NCBI RefSeq assembly: GCF_001625355.1
Contig: NZ_JSEE01000002.1
Coordinates: forward strand, 62,001 to 126,000
Direction of reading: 5' to 3'
Origin: Marinomonas sp. TW1
GTDB taxonomy: Bacteria; Pseudomonadota; Gammaproteobacteria; Pseudomonadales; Marinomonadaceae
DNA: 64,000 bases
A program made the position numbers and the translations under genes. Under the pieces are notes generated by a model. It worked only from the letters and a program-made list of their open reading frames with translations, had not been told where the DNA came from and did no database searches. Positions 45,374-54,612 of this stretch are shown here, one piece after another. How positions within the stretch are numbered: position 1 is the first letter of the stretch; the number at the start of each line of letters is the position of its first letter.

Positions 45374-47125
45374 ATGTTAAATACCTTGCTCCAATTATTA
45401 GGAGAAGACGCATCAAAATTCCGACGTTACGCGTCTATGGCCATTATTTATGGACTGCTTAATGGACTTACCATTATTTCATTAGTGCCTCTGCTTCGTT
45501 ACCTTTTACTCAGCGAGACAATCAATACTGTCATTTGGTTGGTGGTTTTGTTAATGGGTGCCTTAGTGTGTTGGCGTTGGCGGCTAAGAGTCGAAAAAGC
45601 TGGTATAGAAGTCGGTATTGCCCTTTTGCAAGGCGGTCGCCATCGATTAGGCGATCATATATCACGGTTACCCCTTGGTTGGTTTAACTCTCATAATACC
45701 GCTCGTCTCAGCCAGGTTATTTCCCAAGGTATAATGGAAATAGCACAACTTCCGGCTCACGTTTTTACGCCAGTGTTGAGTGGCGCCATGACTCCGTTGA
45801 TTATTGTGTTGAGTCTGTTTTCGATCAACTGGAAAATGGGAATAATTGCCCTATTCTCACTGCCTTTACTGGCCATTGTGTTTATCATAACAGCACGCCT
45901 AGGTCAGCGCATAGATCAAGAGTTTCATCATAATACCGCTGAAGTTAGTCATCGCATTATTGAATTTTCACAAGCACAGTCTGTACTACGAGCATTTAAC
46001 GGTGAAGGAAGCAGTACAGATTTTCTAAAAAAAGCATTCGAGTCACAAAAAAAATCCAGCAAGAAAATCATCTACCTTTCAGTTATGTCAGTGATACTTA
46101 ACGCTTGGGTAGTACAAGCAATTCTTGCCGTTTTAATGATTACAGCCTTGTTATCATTTAACAGCTCTGCAGTCATAGGCGTAACCAATACCAATGAAAT
46201 ACTCATTAGTATTATTACGTCTTTATTACTTGTTAACCGCTTTGTTGAGCCACTACTAGATGTGACAGGCTACAGTGAAGCCATTCGAGGCGCTCGCAAT
46301 CAACTCAAAGACGTACAGGGAATTCTTGATATTGAACCATTGCCAGAGCCCGAAAAACCTCAATTTTCTCAAGACCATACCCTGACTCTAAATGGCGTTG
46401 GTTTTACTTACCCAGAAAACAAACAGAGCGCCATCCATGACATCAACTTAAGTATTAAACCTGGAAGTATGACTGCACTGATTGGCCCTTCTGGTTCAGG
46501 TAAAACCACTTTACTGTCATTAATATCACGCTTTTTTGATGTCACCGAAGGAAGTATCAGCATTGGTGGCATTGATTTACGACAAATGTCTAATGAACAA
46601 TTGAGTGAAAAAATCAGTCAGATTTTCCAAACACCTTATTTATTTCAAAGTAGCATAGCTGACAATATTCGTATCGGTAAACCAGACGCTAGCGATGCTG
46701 AAATAAAGGAAGTTGCTCAACTATCCGGCGTCACTGAAATCATCTCGCGCCTCCCAGAAGGCCTGAACACCTTGGTAGGGGAAGGTGGAGCACGGTTATC
46801 AGGCGGAGAACGTCAACGTATATCCATTGCTCGCGCATTATTGAAAGATACACCAATCTTATTAATTGATGAAGCAACCGCCGCTTTAGACACGGAAAAT
46901 AAAGCCATTATTACCCAAACATTTGCTCGGTTACGTGGCCAAAAAACCCTAATCATTATTTCGCATCAACTGTCGACCATTGAAATGGCCGATCAAATCA
47001 TTTTTCTAGAAAACGGACATATACAAGAGCAAGGGTCTCCGGATCTGTTATCCGACTCAAATGGCCTTTACAGTCACTTTCTAAAACAACAACATAAAAT
47101 TAAGAAATGGAAGGTCGTAAAGTAA
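45374..47125 (+). CDS. Fused ABC half-transporter 2, YbtP/YbtQ-like (siderophore uptake)
   Basis: A 583-residue protein with six membrane helices and an ATP-binding domain: Walker [12 protein letters not shown] near residue 372, signature LSGGERQR, Walker [13 protein letters not shown]. It should pair with the preceding protein as a heterodimer. The start at 45374 lies two bases after the previous stop; an in-frame upstream extension from 45329 overlaps that gene and is not used. It is the last gene of the iron island and no clear terminator follows before tRNA-Arg. Confidence 0.85.
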   Translation: MLNTLLQLLGEDASKFRRYASMAIIYGLLNGLTIISLVPLLRYLLLSETINTVIWLVVLLMGALVCWRWRLRVEKAGIEVGIALLQGGRHRLGDHISRLPLGWFNSHNTARLSQVISQGIMEIAQLPAHVFTPVLSGAMTPLIIVLSLFSINWKMGIIALFSLPLLAIVFIITARLGQRIDQEFHHNTAEVSHRIIEFSQAQSVLRAFNGEGSSTDFLKKAFESQKKSSKKIIYLSVMSVILNAWVVQAILAVLMITALLSFNSSAVIGVTNTNEILISIITSLLLVNRFVEPLLDVTGYSEAIRGARNQLKDVQGILDIEPLPEPEKPQFSQDHTLTLNGVGFTYPENKQSAIHDINLSIKPGSMTALIGPSGSGKTTLLSLISRFFDVTEGSISIGGIDLRQMSNEQLSEKISQIFQTPYLFQSSIADNIRIGKPDASDAEIKEVAQLSGVTEIISRLPEGLNTLVGEGGARLSGGERQRISIARALLKDTPILLIDEATAALDTENKAIITQTFARLRGQKTLIIISHQLSTIEMADQIIFLENGHIQEQGSPDLLSDSNGLYSHFLKQQHKIKKWKVVK

Positions 47126-47166
47126 ACAGAGAAGATCAAGCCATCCCTGCCAGTGGATTAAAGAAA

Positions 47167-47243
47167 TGGCACGCCCGAAAGGATTTGAACCTTCGACCTT
47201 CGCCTCCGGAGGGCGACGCTCTATCCAGCTGAGCTACGGGCGC
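47167..47243 (-). tRNA. tRNA-Arg (CCG)
   Basis: A 77-base tRNA with anticodon CCG in CCTCCGGAG, acceptor GCGCCCG and encoded CCA. It marks the edge of the iron-uptake island, a common border for acquired segments, but I see no integrase or attachment-site repeat. Confidence 0.95.
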
Positions 47244-47443
47244 ATTAGACACTTTTGATCGACCGATCAGAAGTAAATTGGAGTGCGTATTCTAAAGGAA
47301 ATCACGCAGGATGCCAGTGCTTAATCGCAGAAAAATGGGTGTTTTATCCCAGCGGTTTGATCCATTGCATTTACCTCATCGTAAAAGTGGCAGATAATTC
47401 ATCCCAGTTCCCTTACGCTGGATTTTATAGGAAGCCGATCCAC

Positions 47444-47797
47444 ATGCTTTATCAAAGCGTTAAGCACCATTCCATCTTTTCTCAGGCCACCCACCTCTTC
47501 CTTTTATTGACTGGCATGATGATTAGTTCTGCAGCATTGAGCGCAAGTGCTTCCACTGAACGGTCTGGCGGTAAAATATTTAACTCGTTTTGCGTAGCGT
47601 GTCATATGCACGGTGTGGCGGGCGCGCCAAAATTAGGGAGCCAGGCGGATTGGCTACCGAGAAAAGAACAAGGCATGCCTACCTTGTTGAAGCATGCCAT
47701 TGAAGGTTTGAACGCCATGCCGCCAAAAGGCATGTGCTCCAATTGCAGTGAGAACGAAATTCAAGCGGCGATTCAATTTATGTTAGACAATAGCTAA
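47444..47797 (+). CDS. Periplasmic cytochrome c5-like protein
   Basis: A 117-residue exported c-type cytochrome. The signal peptide spans about residues 12-36 (LFLLLTGMMISSAALSAS), the haem motif is CVACH, the axial Met is probably in NAMPPKGM, and an extra CSNC pair near the C-terminus is typical of cytochrome c5. The frame is open further upstream but the signal peptide supports ATG 47444 (AGGA about ten bases before). Its end overlaps the convergent rep gene by four bases. It probably carries electrons to a terminal oxidase or denitrification enzyme. Confidence 0.85.
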   Translation: MLYQSVKHHSIFSQATHLFLLLTGMMISSAALSASASTERSGGKIFNSFCVACHMHGVAGAPKLGSQADWLPRKEQGMPTLLKHAIEGLNAMPPKGMCSNCSENEIQAAIQFMLDNS

Positions 47798-49842
47798 TCG
47801 TTTAACATGGCTTTCAATGCGGATAACGAGGCTTGTCCACGCTCTTTTTTCGCACTTTCGCCTTCATCGCCACGACCTTCCCATACTAGGTCCTCTTCTG
47901 GTAGTTCATCCAGAAAACGACTAGGGAGACAGTCAATTTCTTCACCATACTGACGGCGCTTTGCGGCTAAGGTAATGCATAAAGTTCGCTTTGCTCGGGT
48001 AATCCCTACGTAAGCCAGGCGACGCTCTTCTTCTATATCATCGTTTTCAATGCTGTTACGGTGCGGCAGTAACTCTTCTTCACAGCCAATCAGAAACACA
48101 TGGGGGTATTCCAACCCTTTGGAAGCGTGTAAGGTCAGCAGTTGCACCTTGTCTTCGTCTTCCTCTTCTTCTTGTCGCTCTAACATATCGATTAACAAGA
48201 GCTTGCTGATGGCTTGGTCCAGTTCTGCACTTTCGTCTTCTTCCCAAGCGGATTCCATCATGCGCTGAATGGAATCCAGTAAAAAGCGTACGTTTTCAAT
48301 GCGGCGCTCAGCGGCTTTGGTTGACGAGCTTTGTTCTTGAATCCAGCCATAATAATCCATGTCATGAATCATTTGCTCTATCACAGGCACTGGCGAAGCC
48401 CCTTGCAGGCGTTGTCGCAAGGTTGACATCCAACGCTCAAAATCTTGCAGACTTTTTAGAGAGCGACCAGTAACGGTTTCTTCCAGCTCTTTGTACCCAG
48501 ACGCTTCAAATAAACTGACTTGACGCTCAGTGGCAAGATTGCCCACTTTTTCCAAGGTCGCAGGACCAATTTCTCGACGCGGTAAATTCACCACACGCAG
48601 AAACGCATTATCGTCCGAAGGGTTCACTAAAAGACGCAAATACCCCATCAAATCCTTGATTTCAGCGCGAGAAAAGAAGGATGTGCCACCATTCATCTTG
48701 TATGGAATGCGATAGGCTTGCAGCTTAATTTCCAGTAAGCGTGCTTGGTGGTTACCTCGATAGAGGATGGCAAAATCCCGATAAGGAATGTCATGACGCA
48801 AGTGACGAGATTGAATTTCGGCAGCGACACGTTCGGATTCGGCATCTTCATTGCGCGTCACCATCACTCGAATCGGATCCCCTAACCCCAAATCACTCCA
48901 TAAGGATTTATCGTACACGTGTGGGTTATTGGCGATTAAGGTGTTGGCGGCTTTCAGAATGGTTTTAGTGGAACGATAATTTTGCTCCAGTTTGACCAAT
49001 TTCAAATTCGGATAGTCCACCGATAAGCGCTCTAGGTTTTCGGGTCGCGCCCCACGCCAAGCGTAAATGGATTGGTCATCGTCACCCACTAGGGTGAAAC
49101 AACGACGGAAGCCAGCTAAGAGGCGAATCAATTCGTACTGACTGGCATTGGTATCCTGACACTCATCCACCAAGAGATAACGAACTTTCTTCTGCCACTT
49201 ATCTCTTAACTCTTCATCCGACATCAAGAGACTGACAGGCAACAGAATCAAATCATCAAAATCCACCGCATTGTAAGCACGAAGGTAGCGTTGATATTGC
49301 GCATAAACTTGTGCCGCGAGAAGGTATTCCTCTGTGTCCGCATTGGTCATCGCCTCTTGCGGCGTGGTCAGATCATTCTTCCAATTAGAAATAGTGTGCT
49401 GGCAATGGGCAGCGGAATCCGTTTGACCATTAAATTCTTTGTCCAAAATTTCTTTAATCAGCGACAAGGAGTCTTGTGAATCGAAGAGAGTAAAGCCTTC
49501 TTTTAAACCCACTCGACGGTATTCACGGCGTAAAATGCGCAGCCCTAAATTGTGAAAGGTCGAAATGCTCAACCCTCGACTTTCGGCTTTACTCAGCATG
49601 CCCACCACACGCTCTTTCATTTCTCGCGCCGCTTTGTTGGTAAAGGTGACCGCGATAATGCTGCTGGCCTTGAAACCACATGTTTGAATCAGATAGGCAA
49701 TTTTCGTGGTGATTACGCTGGTTTTACCCGATCCTGCGCCCGCTAACACAAGCAGAGGCCCGTCAATCTGCTTTACCGCTTCGAGTTGGCGATCATTTAG
49801 ATTACGCATGCGTTGTGATATGGAAGGTAAGGATTCACTCAT
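47794..49842 (-). CDS. rep: ATP-dependent DNA helicase Rep
   Basis: A 682-residue superfamily 1A helicase, the expected length for Rep (673 in E. coli). Seen are the Q motif LNDRQLEAV, Walker A AGAGSGKTSV, motif II LLVDECQDTN, motif III GDDDQSIYAWRGA, motif IV QNYRST, and motifs V-VI near HASKGLEYPHVFLIGCEE and AYVGITRAKRTL. Rep moves 3' to 5' and helps replication forks through protein roadblocks. It faces the cytochrome gene with a four-base overlap of stop regions. Confidence 0.95.
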   Translation of the reverse strand: MSESLPSISQRMRNLNDRQLEAVKQIDGPLLVLAGAGSGKTSVITTKIAYLIQTCGFKASSIIAVTFTNKAAREMKERVVGMLSKAESRGLSISTFHNLGLRILRREYRRVGLKEGFTLFDSQDSLSLIKEILDKEFNGQTDSAAHCQHTISNWKNDLTTPQEAMTNADTEEYLLAAQVYAQYQRYLRAYNAVDFDDLILLPVSLLMSDEELRDKWQKKVRYLLVDECQDTNASQYELIRLLAGFRRCFTLVGDDDQSIYAWRGARPENLERLSVDYPNLKLVKLEQNYRSTKTILKAANTLIANNPHVYDKSLWSDLGLGDPIRVMVTRNEDAESERVAAEIQSRHLRHDIPYRDFAILYRGNHQARLLEIKLQAYRIPYKMNGGTSFFSRAEIKDLMGYLRLLVNPSDDNAFLRVVNLPRREIGPATLEKVGNLATERQVSLFEASGYKELEETVTGRSLKSLQDFERWMSTLRQRLQGASPVPVIEQMIHDMDYYGWIQEQSSSTKAAERRIENVRFLLDSIQRMMESAWEEDESAELDQAISKLLLIDMLERQEEEEDEDKVQLLTLHASKGLEYPHVFLIGCEEELLPHRNSIENDDIEEERRLAYVGITRAKRTLCITLAAKRRQYGEEIDCLPSRFLDELPEEDLVWEGRGDEGESAKKERGQASLSALKAMLND

Positions 49843-50055
49843 ATAGGCTCACAGCTGAACGGATAAAAGACCCATTCTACACCAGAGAGGAGCCAAGGTT
49901 CGATACAAAGACAACACCACTTTAAAAATGGCTCTATTGAATGGCTCAGTACACTCGCGTTGGTCTTTCAATATGACATCATTTTGTCACTTATTAAACT
50001 CACTAAAAACTCGAATTTCATCCGGATAGTCAGCAGCAAACGCAGACTTAATACC

Positions 50056-50087
50056 AATAAAAACAGGTAGCCAAGCTACCCGTTTTT
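50056..50087 (-). terminator. Terminator after the BASS transporter gene
   Basis: GGTAGC (50066-50071) and GCTACC (50075-50080) with a three-base loop, extended by AAAAAC/GTTTTT around one mismatch. On the minus strand a T run follows. The rest of 49843-50055 holds no gene. Confidence 0.85.
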
Positions 50088-50107
50088 ATTCACTGAAAGA
50101 TACTCGA

Positions 50108-51022
50108 TTAAGCGTCAGTTTTGTCCACAGAGCGACGGCTCCAATAACTGGCCAATAACGAACCAGAAATATTATGCCAAACACTAAAGATGGTACCTGG
50201 CAATGCCGCCATCGGCGTAAAGAATTTCACTGCCAGCGCCGCGGCCAAACCTGAGTTTTGTAGGCCAACTTCAAACGCAATGGTACGACACACGCGAGCA
50301 TCAAAGCCCAAGGCTTTGGTGACCCAGTAACCTAATAACAAACCAATGCTGTTATGAATAATCACGGCTGCTGCGACAATCAATCCTACCTGAACAATTT
50401 TCGATGCACTCAATGCCACCACAATCGCAATGATTAATACAATGGCGAACATGGAAATATAAGGAAACACCACTTCTGCTTTGCGCACATATTGAGCGAA
50501 GAAAGTGTTAATCAATACCCCAGCGGCTACCGGTAACAGCACAATTTTAAACAAGCTCCACAACATGGACACAACGGGCACATCCACGCTTTGACCTATC
50601 ATCAAAGAGACCAGTAGAGGCGTTAAGACGACGCCTAATAAAGTCGAGATGGCCGTCATAGAAATAGACAGCGCAGTATCGCCTTTTGCTAAGTAACACA
50701 TCACATTGGATGATGTACCACCTGCCACGCTGCCCACCAGCAACATGCCAACCGTCAACTCGCTATCGAAACCAAACGCAAACGCCACACCGAAAGCCGC
50801 GATTGGCATGACTAAAAACTGCAGCAATACGCCCACGCCTACTGCTTTACCATTTTTTAACACCTGTTTGAAATCACTAGGGCTCAGGGTTAACCCCATT
50901 GCCAGCATGATCACCGTAAGAAGAGGAACAATTTGAGTCTTCAAACCAACAAACAGATCAGGTTGGAAAAAAGCCAATACTGAAAGCAAAATAGCCCAAA
51001 GAGGGAATAACTGAATTACCAT
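50108..51022 (-). CDS. Bile acid:sodium symporter (BASS) family transporter
   Basis: A 304-residue membrane protein with nine to ten helices and the BASS hallmarks MLAMGLTLSPSDF, GSVAGGTSSNVMCYLAKGD and EVGLQNSGLAAAL. The crossing-helix motifs that bind sodium are present. Bacterial BASS proteins carry pantoate, pyruvate-like organic anions or bile acids with sodium, which suits a marine cell. The start is uncertain: TGGAGTTTAAAAATATG gives a ribosome binding site for the inner ATG (51022), while the ATG at 51037 contains that same sequence. A longer frame to 51091 is unlikely. Confidence 0.85.
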   Translation of the reverse strand: MVIQLFPLWAILLSVLAFFQPDLFVGLKTQIVPLLTVIMLAMGLTLSPSDFKQVLKNGKAVGVGVLLQFLVMPIAAFGVAFAFGFDSELTVGMLLVGSVAGGTSSNVMCYLAKGDTALSISMTAISTLLGVVLTPLLVSLMIGQSVDVPVVSMLWSLFKIVLLPVAAGVLINTFFAQYVRKAEVVFPYISMFAIVLIIAIVVALSASKIVQVGLIVAAAVIIHNSIGLLLGYWVTKALGFDARVCRTIAFEVGLQNSGLAAALAVKFFTPMAALPGTIFSVWHNISGSLLASYWSRRSVDKTDA

Positions 51023-51237
51023 ATTTTTAAACTCCATTTTGACAACATCATGTCCACCACATGGCTGCCATTCATTATTATTGATTCCCAATTCACGCCT
51101 TCCAGTCCACTATGTGTATAGGAAAAAGGTCTTCCAGAATACGAAAGTCATTGTTCTGAAAAGGAGAAAACAAAACTGGGAGCGGAATTGTAACCAAATG
51201 AGGTGTTGAAGAATAGAGAACTGGAAAATAGCGAAGA

Positions 51238-52008
51238 TTAAAAAGACAATAAAAGGGAGACGCCCCACTCATTAGAAGAATGATTGGCCGTATTCGCCGC
51301 TAAACCTGATTTCTCGGCGTCGTTTGCTTGCCAGTATTTGTAAAAGGGTTCAATCACAATCCCCCCACCATCTGGGTTCAATAAACGTTGTAACTGCAAA
51401 TAAAAGTGGTAGCCACGCGCTTTGGTTAAATCGGTTTCTATGTCTCGATACCCTTCAGCAGCGGAGAGCCGTGTTTCATTTCTTGCCAACAGCACGGTAT
51501 CGTATTCAATGCGCGCCCCTAACGCCCAACCGGCTTCGTTCACCAGTTCTTGAAATTCGATACCAATAGGGTTGTAAAGGTAGGTTTGTTGGCTCTTGTA
51601 ACCTTCAATAGACGTGCTGGATAGCTTGCCTCGAGAATCCAAAAGAGAACGTCGGTAGCCCAACCCTAAATAGGGCGTAATTCGATAACGGTTATTCACA
51701 TACAAAGCCCGACCAATCATGCTTCGTAAGTCATAGACTTCATTCTTCACTGACTTAATTTTGCCAGCGCCTTTTTGACTAATGTCATCACTGGCGTAAG
51801 ACACATCAACGAATAAAACAGAAAAATTATAATAAGAAGAATAGCGGGCCAACACACCCGTCAACACCCCGTATTGGCTGACATCACCATGCTCACTATA
51901 GTCCATGTAGGACAGATATGGTCCCATCTCAAGATCGAAGCCTCGATCATTCGCCATAACGATGGAGGAAAAAAGTGTCAATAAAGCGGCCAAAAAGAAA
52001 GTCTTCAT
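51238..52008 (-). CDS. Outer-membrane beta-barrel protein, unknown function
   Basis: A 256-residue exported protein. The signal peptide ends SSIVMA and the remainder alternates in short strands with Tyr- and Gly-rich edges; the C-terminus is VSLLLSF with final Phe. A segment reading RYRITPYLGLGYRRSLLD is typical of eight- to ten-strand barrels. I do not recognise a named family. It stands alone between the BASS gene and the IclR gene, on the same strand as both. Confidence 0.7.
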   Translation of the reverse strand: MKTFFLAALLTLFSSIVMANDRGFDLEMGPYLSYMDYSEHGDVSQYGVLTGVLARYSSYYNFSVLFVDVSYASDDISQKGAGKIKSVKNEVYDLRSMIGRALYVNNRYRITPYLGLGYRRSLLDSRGKLSSTSIEGYKSQQTYLYNPIGIEFQELVNEAGWALGARIEYDTVLLARNETRLSAAEGYRDIETDLTKARGYHFYLQLQRLLNPDGGGIVIEPFYKYWQANDAEKSGLAANTANHSSNEWGVSLLLSF

Positions 52009-52079
52009 GATGCCTCTGGTTTGCGTTCCCTGTTCAGTACACTATATACACTCACTAGAAATCATGAAAGTACTCCGCT

Positions 52080-52859
52080 CTACTCGCTTCCTATGTACCC
52101 CATCGCCGCTGATATTTTACGACCCGTAGTACGCAATTGCTCCAACACTTCGCCTTCTAGCTGCTCAGTGGAAATGGTTGCTAGCGGACAAGATACACTG
52201 ATTGCCGCCACACATTGCGAATGCAGGTTCAATACAGGCACGGCAATACACTGAAGCCCCATAGCATGCTCCTGAAGATCCAACCCATAACCACGATTTT
52301 TTGTCAGTAGCAGCTGCGCTTCAAATTTTTCAATATCGGTTTCCGTAAACGGCGTAATTTTATGCGGTTCAAGAGAAGCTAGAATATTTTTAAGGGCACC
52401 CAATTCTAAATTGGAGAGCAGTACTTTGCCTGATGCTGTTGAATACACATCCGTTCGTAAACCGATGAAAGAAGCACAATGCAAAGCCCCCGCCTGATGC
52501 TGAACATCCACTTTATCAACATACACCACTTCATTCTGATCCAGCACCAGCATATGTACCGTTTGGTTTAAGGCTTTACTCAGCTCTTCAAGGTAAGCGT
52601 GACCGCGCTCTCTGACATCCAACCGTTGTAAATACGCTTGACCAACACGCACTAAATTTAAGCCGATTTCATATTTTCGCGTCTCAACATCTTGCTGCAG
52701 GTAACCAAACTCCACCAACGTTTTCATATGATGGTGCAAAGACGATTTATTTAGCATCAAGGTTTCTGCAATCTCTTTCATGCTTAACGGTTTTTTTGCG
52801 TCGCGAATCGCTTCAAGTACCGCAATGGCTTTACCAATCGTGTTCAATTTTGTTGTCAT
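52080..52859 (-). CDS. IclR-family transcription regulator
   Basis: A 259-residue regulator with an N-terminal winged helix-turn-helix (LSMKEIAETLMLNKSSLHHHMKTL) and a C-terminal effector-binding domain (YSTASGKVLLSNLE and GLQCIAVPVLNLH). The ATG at 52859 has AAGGAGG four bases upstream; a longer frame to 52895 is not used. It is divergent from the tripartite tricarboxylate transporter genes, 229 bases away, so it very likely controls them in response to the transported acid or a breakdown product. Confidence 0.9.
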   Translation of the reverse strand: MTTKLNTIGKAIAVLEAIRDAKKPLSMKEIAETLMLNKSSLHHHMKTLVEFGYLQQDVETRKYEIGLNLVRVGQAYLQRLDVRERGHAYLEELSKALNQTVHMLVLDQNEVVYVDKVDVQHQAGALHCASFIGLRTDVYSTASGKVLLSNLELGALKNILASLEPHKITPFTETDIEKFEAQLLLTKNRGYGLDLQEHAMGLQCIAVPVLNLHSQCVAAISVSCPLATISTEQLEGEVLEQLRTTGRKISAAMGYIGSE

Positions 52860-53088
52860 AACCCCTCCTTTTCGTTTGATATTATGAAACAACATTTCTA
52901 ATTAGTAAATTTTTTTCTGTAAAACGGATTATTTTATTGACGCTCTGAATTTAAAGTATTAGTTTTAATTTGCGTTCAATATAAAGCAACACCATTTCAA
53001 ATAAAGAAACGAACTCACAAGTATTAAGGTATTCCCCCTTAAATCATGTGAATAAGGCTAAGAAAAAAAACAAGAAGGAGACACAGCC

Positions 53089-54042
53089 ATGAAGAAAACT
53101 CTATGTCTTGCCGCTGCTGCAATACTTGCTTTCAGCTCGTCCAGCTTCGCTGCATTCCCAGAAAAAGATATAACTCTTGTCGTACCTTGGTCCGCAGGGG
53201 GTGGAACAGACACCATAGCACGGGCCCTTGTCAAAAATGCCAAACAGCATATTGGTGTTAATGTGAATGTCGTCAACAAAACCGGTGGACAAGGTATTGT
53301 TGGTATGGGAGCAACCAAAATGGCTCGTCCTGACGGTTATACCGTAGGATTAATTACCTTTGGACTAAGCACCTACAAGCTTATGGGCTTATCACAACTC
53401 ACCTACCGAGATTTTGATTTATTGCAACTACTGAACCAAAGCTCAGCGGGCCTCAGTGTCAATGCGGATTCAAAATGGAACAGCCTTGACGAAGTCATGC
53501 AACATGCCAAAGCCAATCCAAGAGACGTTTCCTTAGGCCATACAGGCGCAGGGGTTGCATGGCATTTATCTGCCGCAGCACTTGGCGTGATGTATGACAC
53601 TGAATTTAACTTTATTCCATTTGATGGTGGCGCTCCTACTCGTTCTGCCTTGCTAGGTGGACATGTTGATCTCGCGGCCACAGGCATTGATGAAGTCAAA
53701 CAGCTGCATGAAGCAGGTGAAGTAAAAGTATTGGCGGTCAATGCGCTACAACGTCACCCGGCATTTCCTGACGTTCCGACCTTGGCTGAAGCAGGCTATA
53801 AAATTGATGCGCCTGTTTTAGATTGGCGTGGTCTTGCCTTGCCAAAGAATGTTCCTGCAGATCGCAAGCAGTTCTTAAAAGAAGGGTTTAAAAAGATGTT
53901 TGATGACCCGGAATTCCGTAAGTACTGTGAAGATGTCGGCCTCATATTGGTCTACGAAGATTCCGCAGGGTTTGAACAGTTCCTCGCCAACATGGAAGAA
54001 GTACTGACGCCAACCTTGGACGCTGTGGGCTTAATTCGATAA
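53089..54042 (+). CDS. Tripartite tricarboxylate transporter binding protein (TctC/Bug family)
   Basis: A 317-residue periplasmic binding protein with signal peptide (cleavage after SSSFA). The Bug-family N-terminus FPEKDITLVVPWSAGGGTD forms part of the carboxylate pocket, and GHTGAGVAWHLSAAAL and LGGHVDLAATGIDEV are further family motifs. It captures an organic acid and hands it to TctA/TctB. AAGGAGA precedes the ATG. A strong hairpin separates it from tctB, which may let the binding protein be made in excess. The ligand is unknown. Confidence 0.92.
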   Translation: MKKTLCLAAAAILAFSSSSFAAFPEKDITLVVPWSAGGGTDTIARALVKNAKQHIGVNVNVVNKTGGQGIVGMGATKMARPDGYTVGLITFGLSTYKLMGLSQLTYRDFDLLQLLNQSSAGLSVNADSKWNSLDEVMQHAKANPRDVSLGHTGAGVAWHLSAAALGVMYDTEFNFIPFDGGAPTRSALLGGHVDLAATGIDEVKQLHEAGEVKVLAVNALQRHPAFPDVPTLAEAGYKIDAPVLDWRGLALPKNVPADRKQFLKEGFKKMFDDPEFRKYCEDVGLILVYEDSAGFEQFLANMEEVLTPTLDAVGLIR

Positions 54043-54069
54043 CCCTAAAACTCGTTTCAAGCCAAAGTT

Positions 54070-54109
54070 AAACCTGTTCAAAGCACTGCATTCTTGTTTG
54101 AACAGGTTT
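54070..54109 (+). promoter_or_regulatory. Intra-operon hairpin between the binding-protein and TctB genes
   Basis: AAACCTGTTCAAA (54070-54082) and TTTGAACAGGTTT (54097-54109) form a perfect 13-base stem with a 14-base loop, followed by TTTT-like sequence and then the tctB ribosome binding site (GGGAGA). It may be a partial terminator or an mRNA-stabilising structure that raises the amount of binding protein over the membrane subunits. Confidence 0.7.
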
Positions 54110-54122
54110 TGGGAGAATCATC

Positions 54123-54575
54123 ATGAAATCCAATCGAATTGACTTACTGACGGGGATTGGTTTGTGCCTAATCAGCCTAGCCGTCTTTATTTATGCCTTT
54201 GAATTCTCGGGTCGAGGAGTAAACAGCTATGGTCCTAACTTTTTCCCTCAAGCCATTGCCTGCCTATTATTTTTAGCGTCTGCTGGGCTGATATATCAAG
54301 CATTGAAAGGCCATACTACCGCCAGTATAGAGAGCATTAATAAAGCCGGCTTTATCAAAGCCAGCGTGACGTTAGCATTGGCCATCATTTATGTATTTGC
54401 AATGAATTTTGTCGGCTTCTTTATTGCCACCATAGCGTTCTTGTATGCCGTTATGTTCTACCTAGGACAGCGTAAGCAAATTGTATTAACCATCACCGCG
54501 TTGAGTGTGGCCAGCGTCATTTATGGCATTTTCTCTGTTTTCCTCAAAATCCCCTTACCTGAGGGCATCTTATGA
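54123..54575 (+). CDS. Tripartite tricarboxylate transporter small membrane subunit (TctB)
   Basis: A 150-residue membrane protein with four helices, typical of TctB (FEFSGRGVNSYGPNFFPQAIACLLFLAS; LKIPLPEGIL at the C-terminus). It pairs with TctA in the inner membrane. GGGAGA precedes the ATG just after the hairpin. Sequence conservation in TctB is low, so identity rests partly on position between tctC and tctA. Confidence 0.88.
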   Translation: MKSNRIDLLTGIGLCLISLAVFIYAFEFSGRGVNSYGPNFFPQAIACLLFLASAGLIYQALKGHTTASIESINKAGFIKASVTLALAIIYVFAMNFVGFFIATIAFLYAVMFYLGQRKQIVLTITALSVASVIYGIFSVFLKIPLPEGIL

Positions 54576-54612
54576 AGACTTTCATCACCCGTTTTTTAAA
54601 AGGTAAGTTGAG

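Noticed and set aside
47167-47243. tRNA-Arg as the attachment site of an integrated island
   Set aside because: No integrase gene and no repeat of the tRNA 3' end were seen at the other side of the iron-uptake genes.
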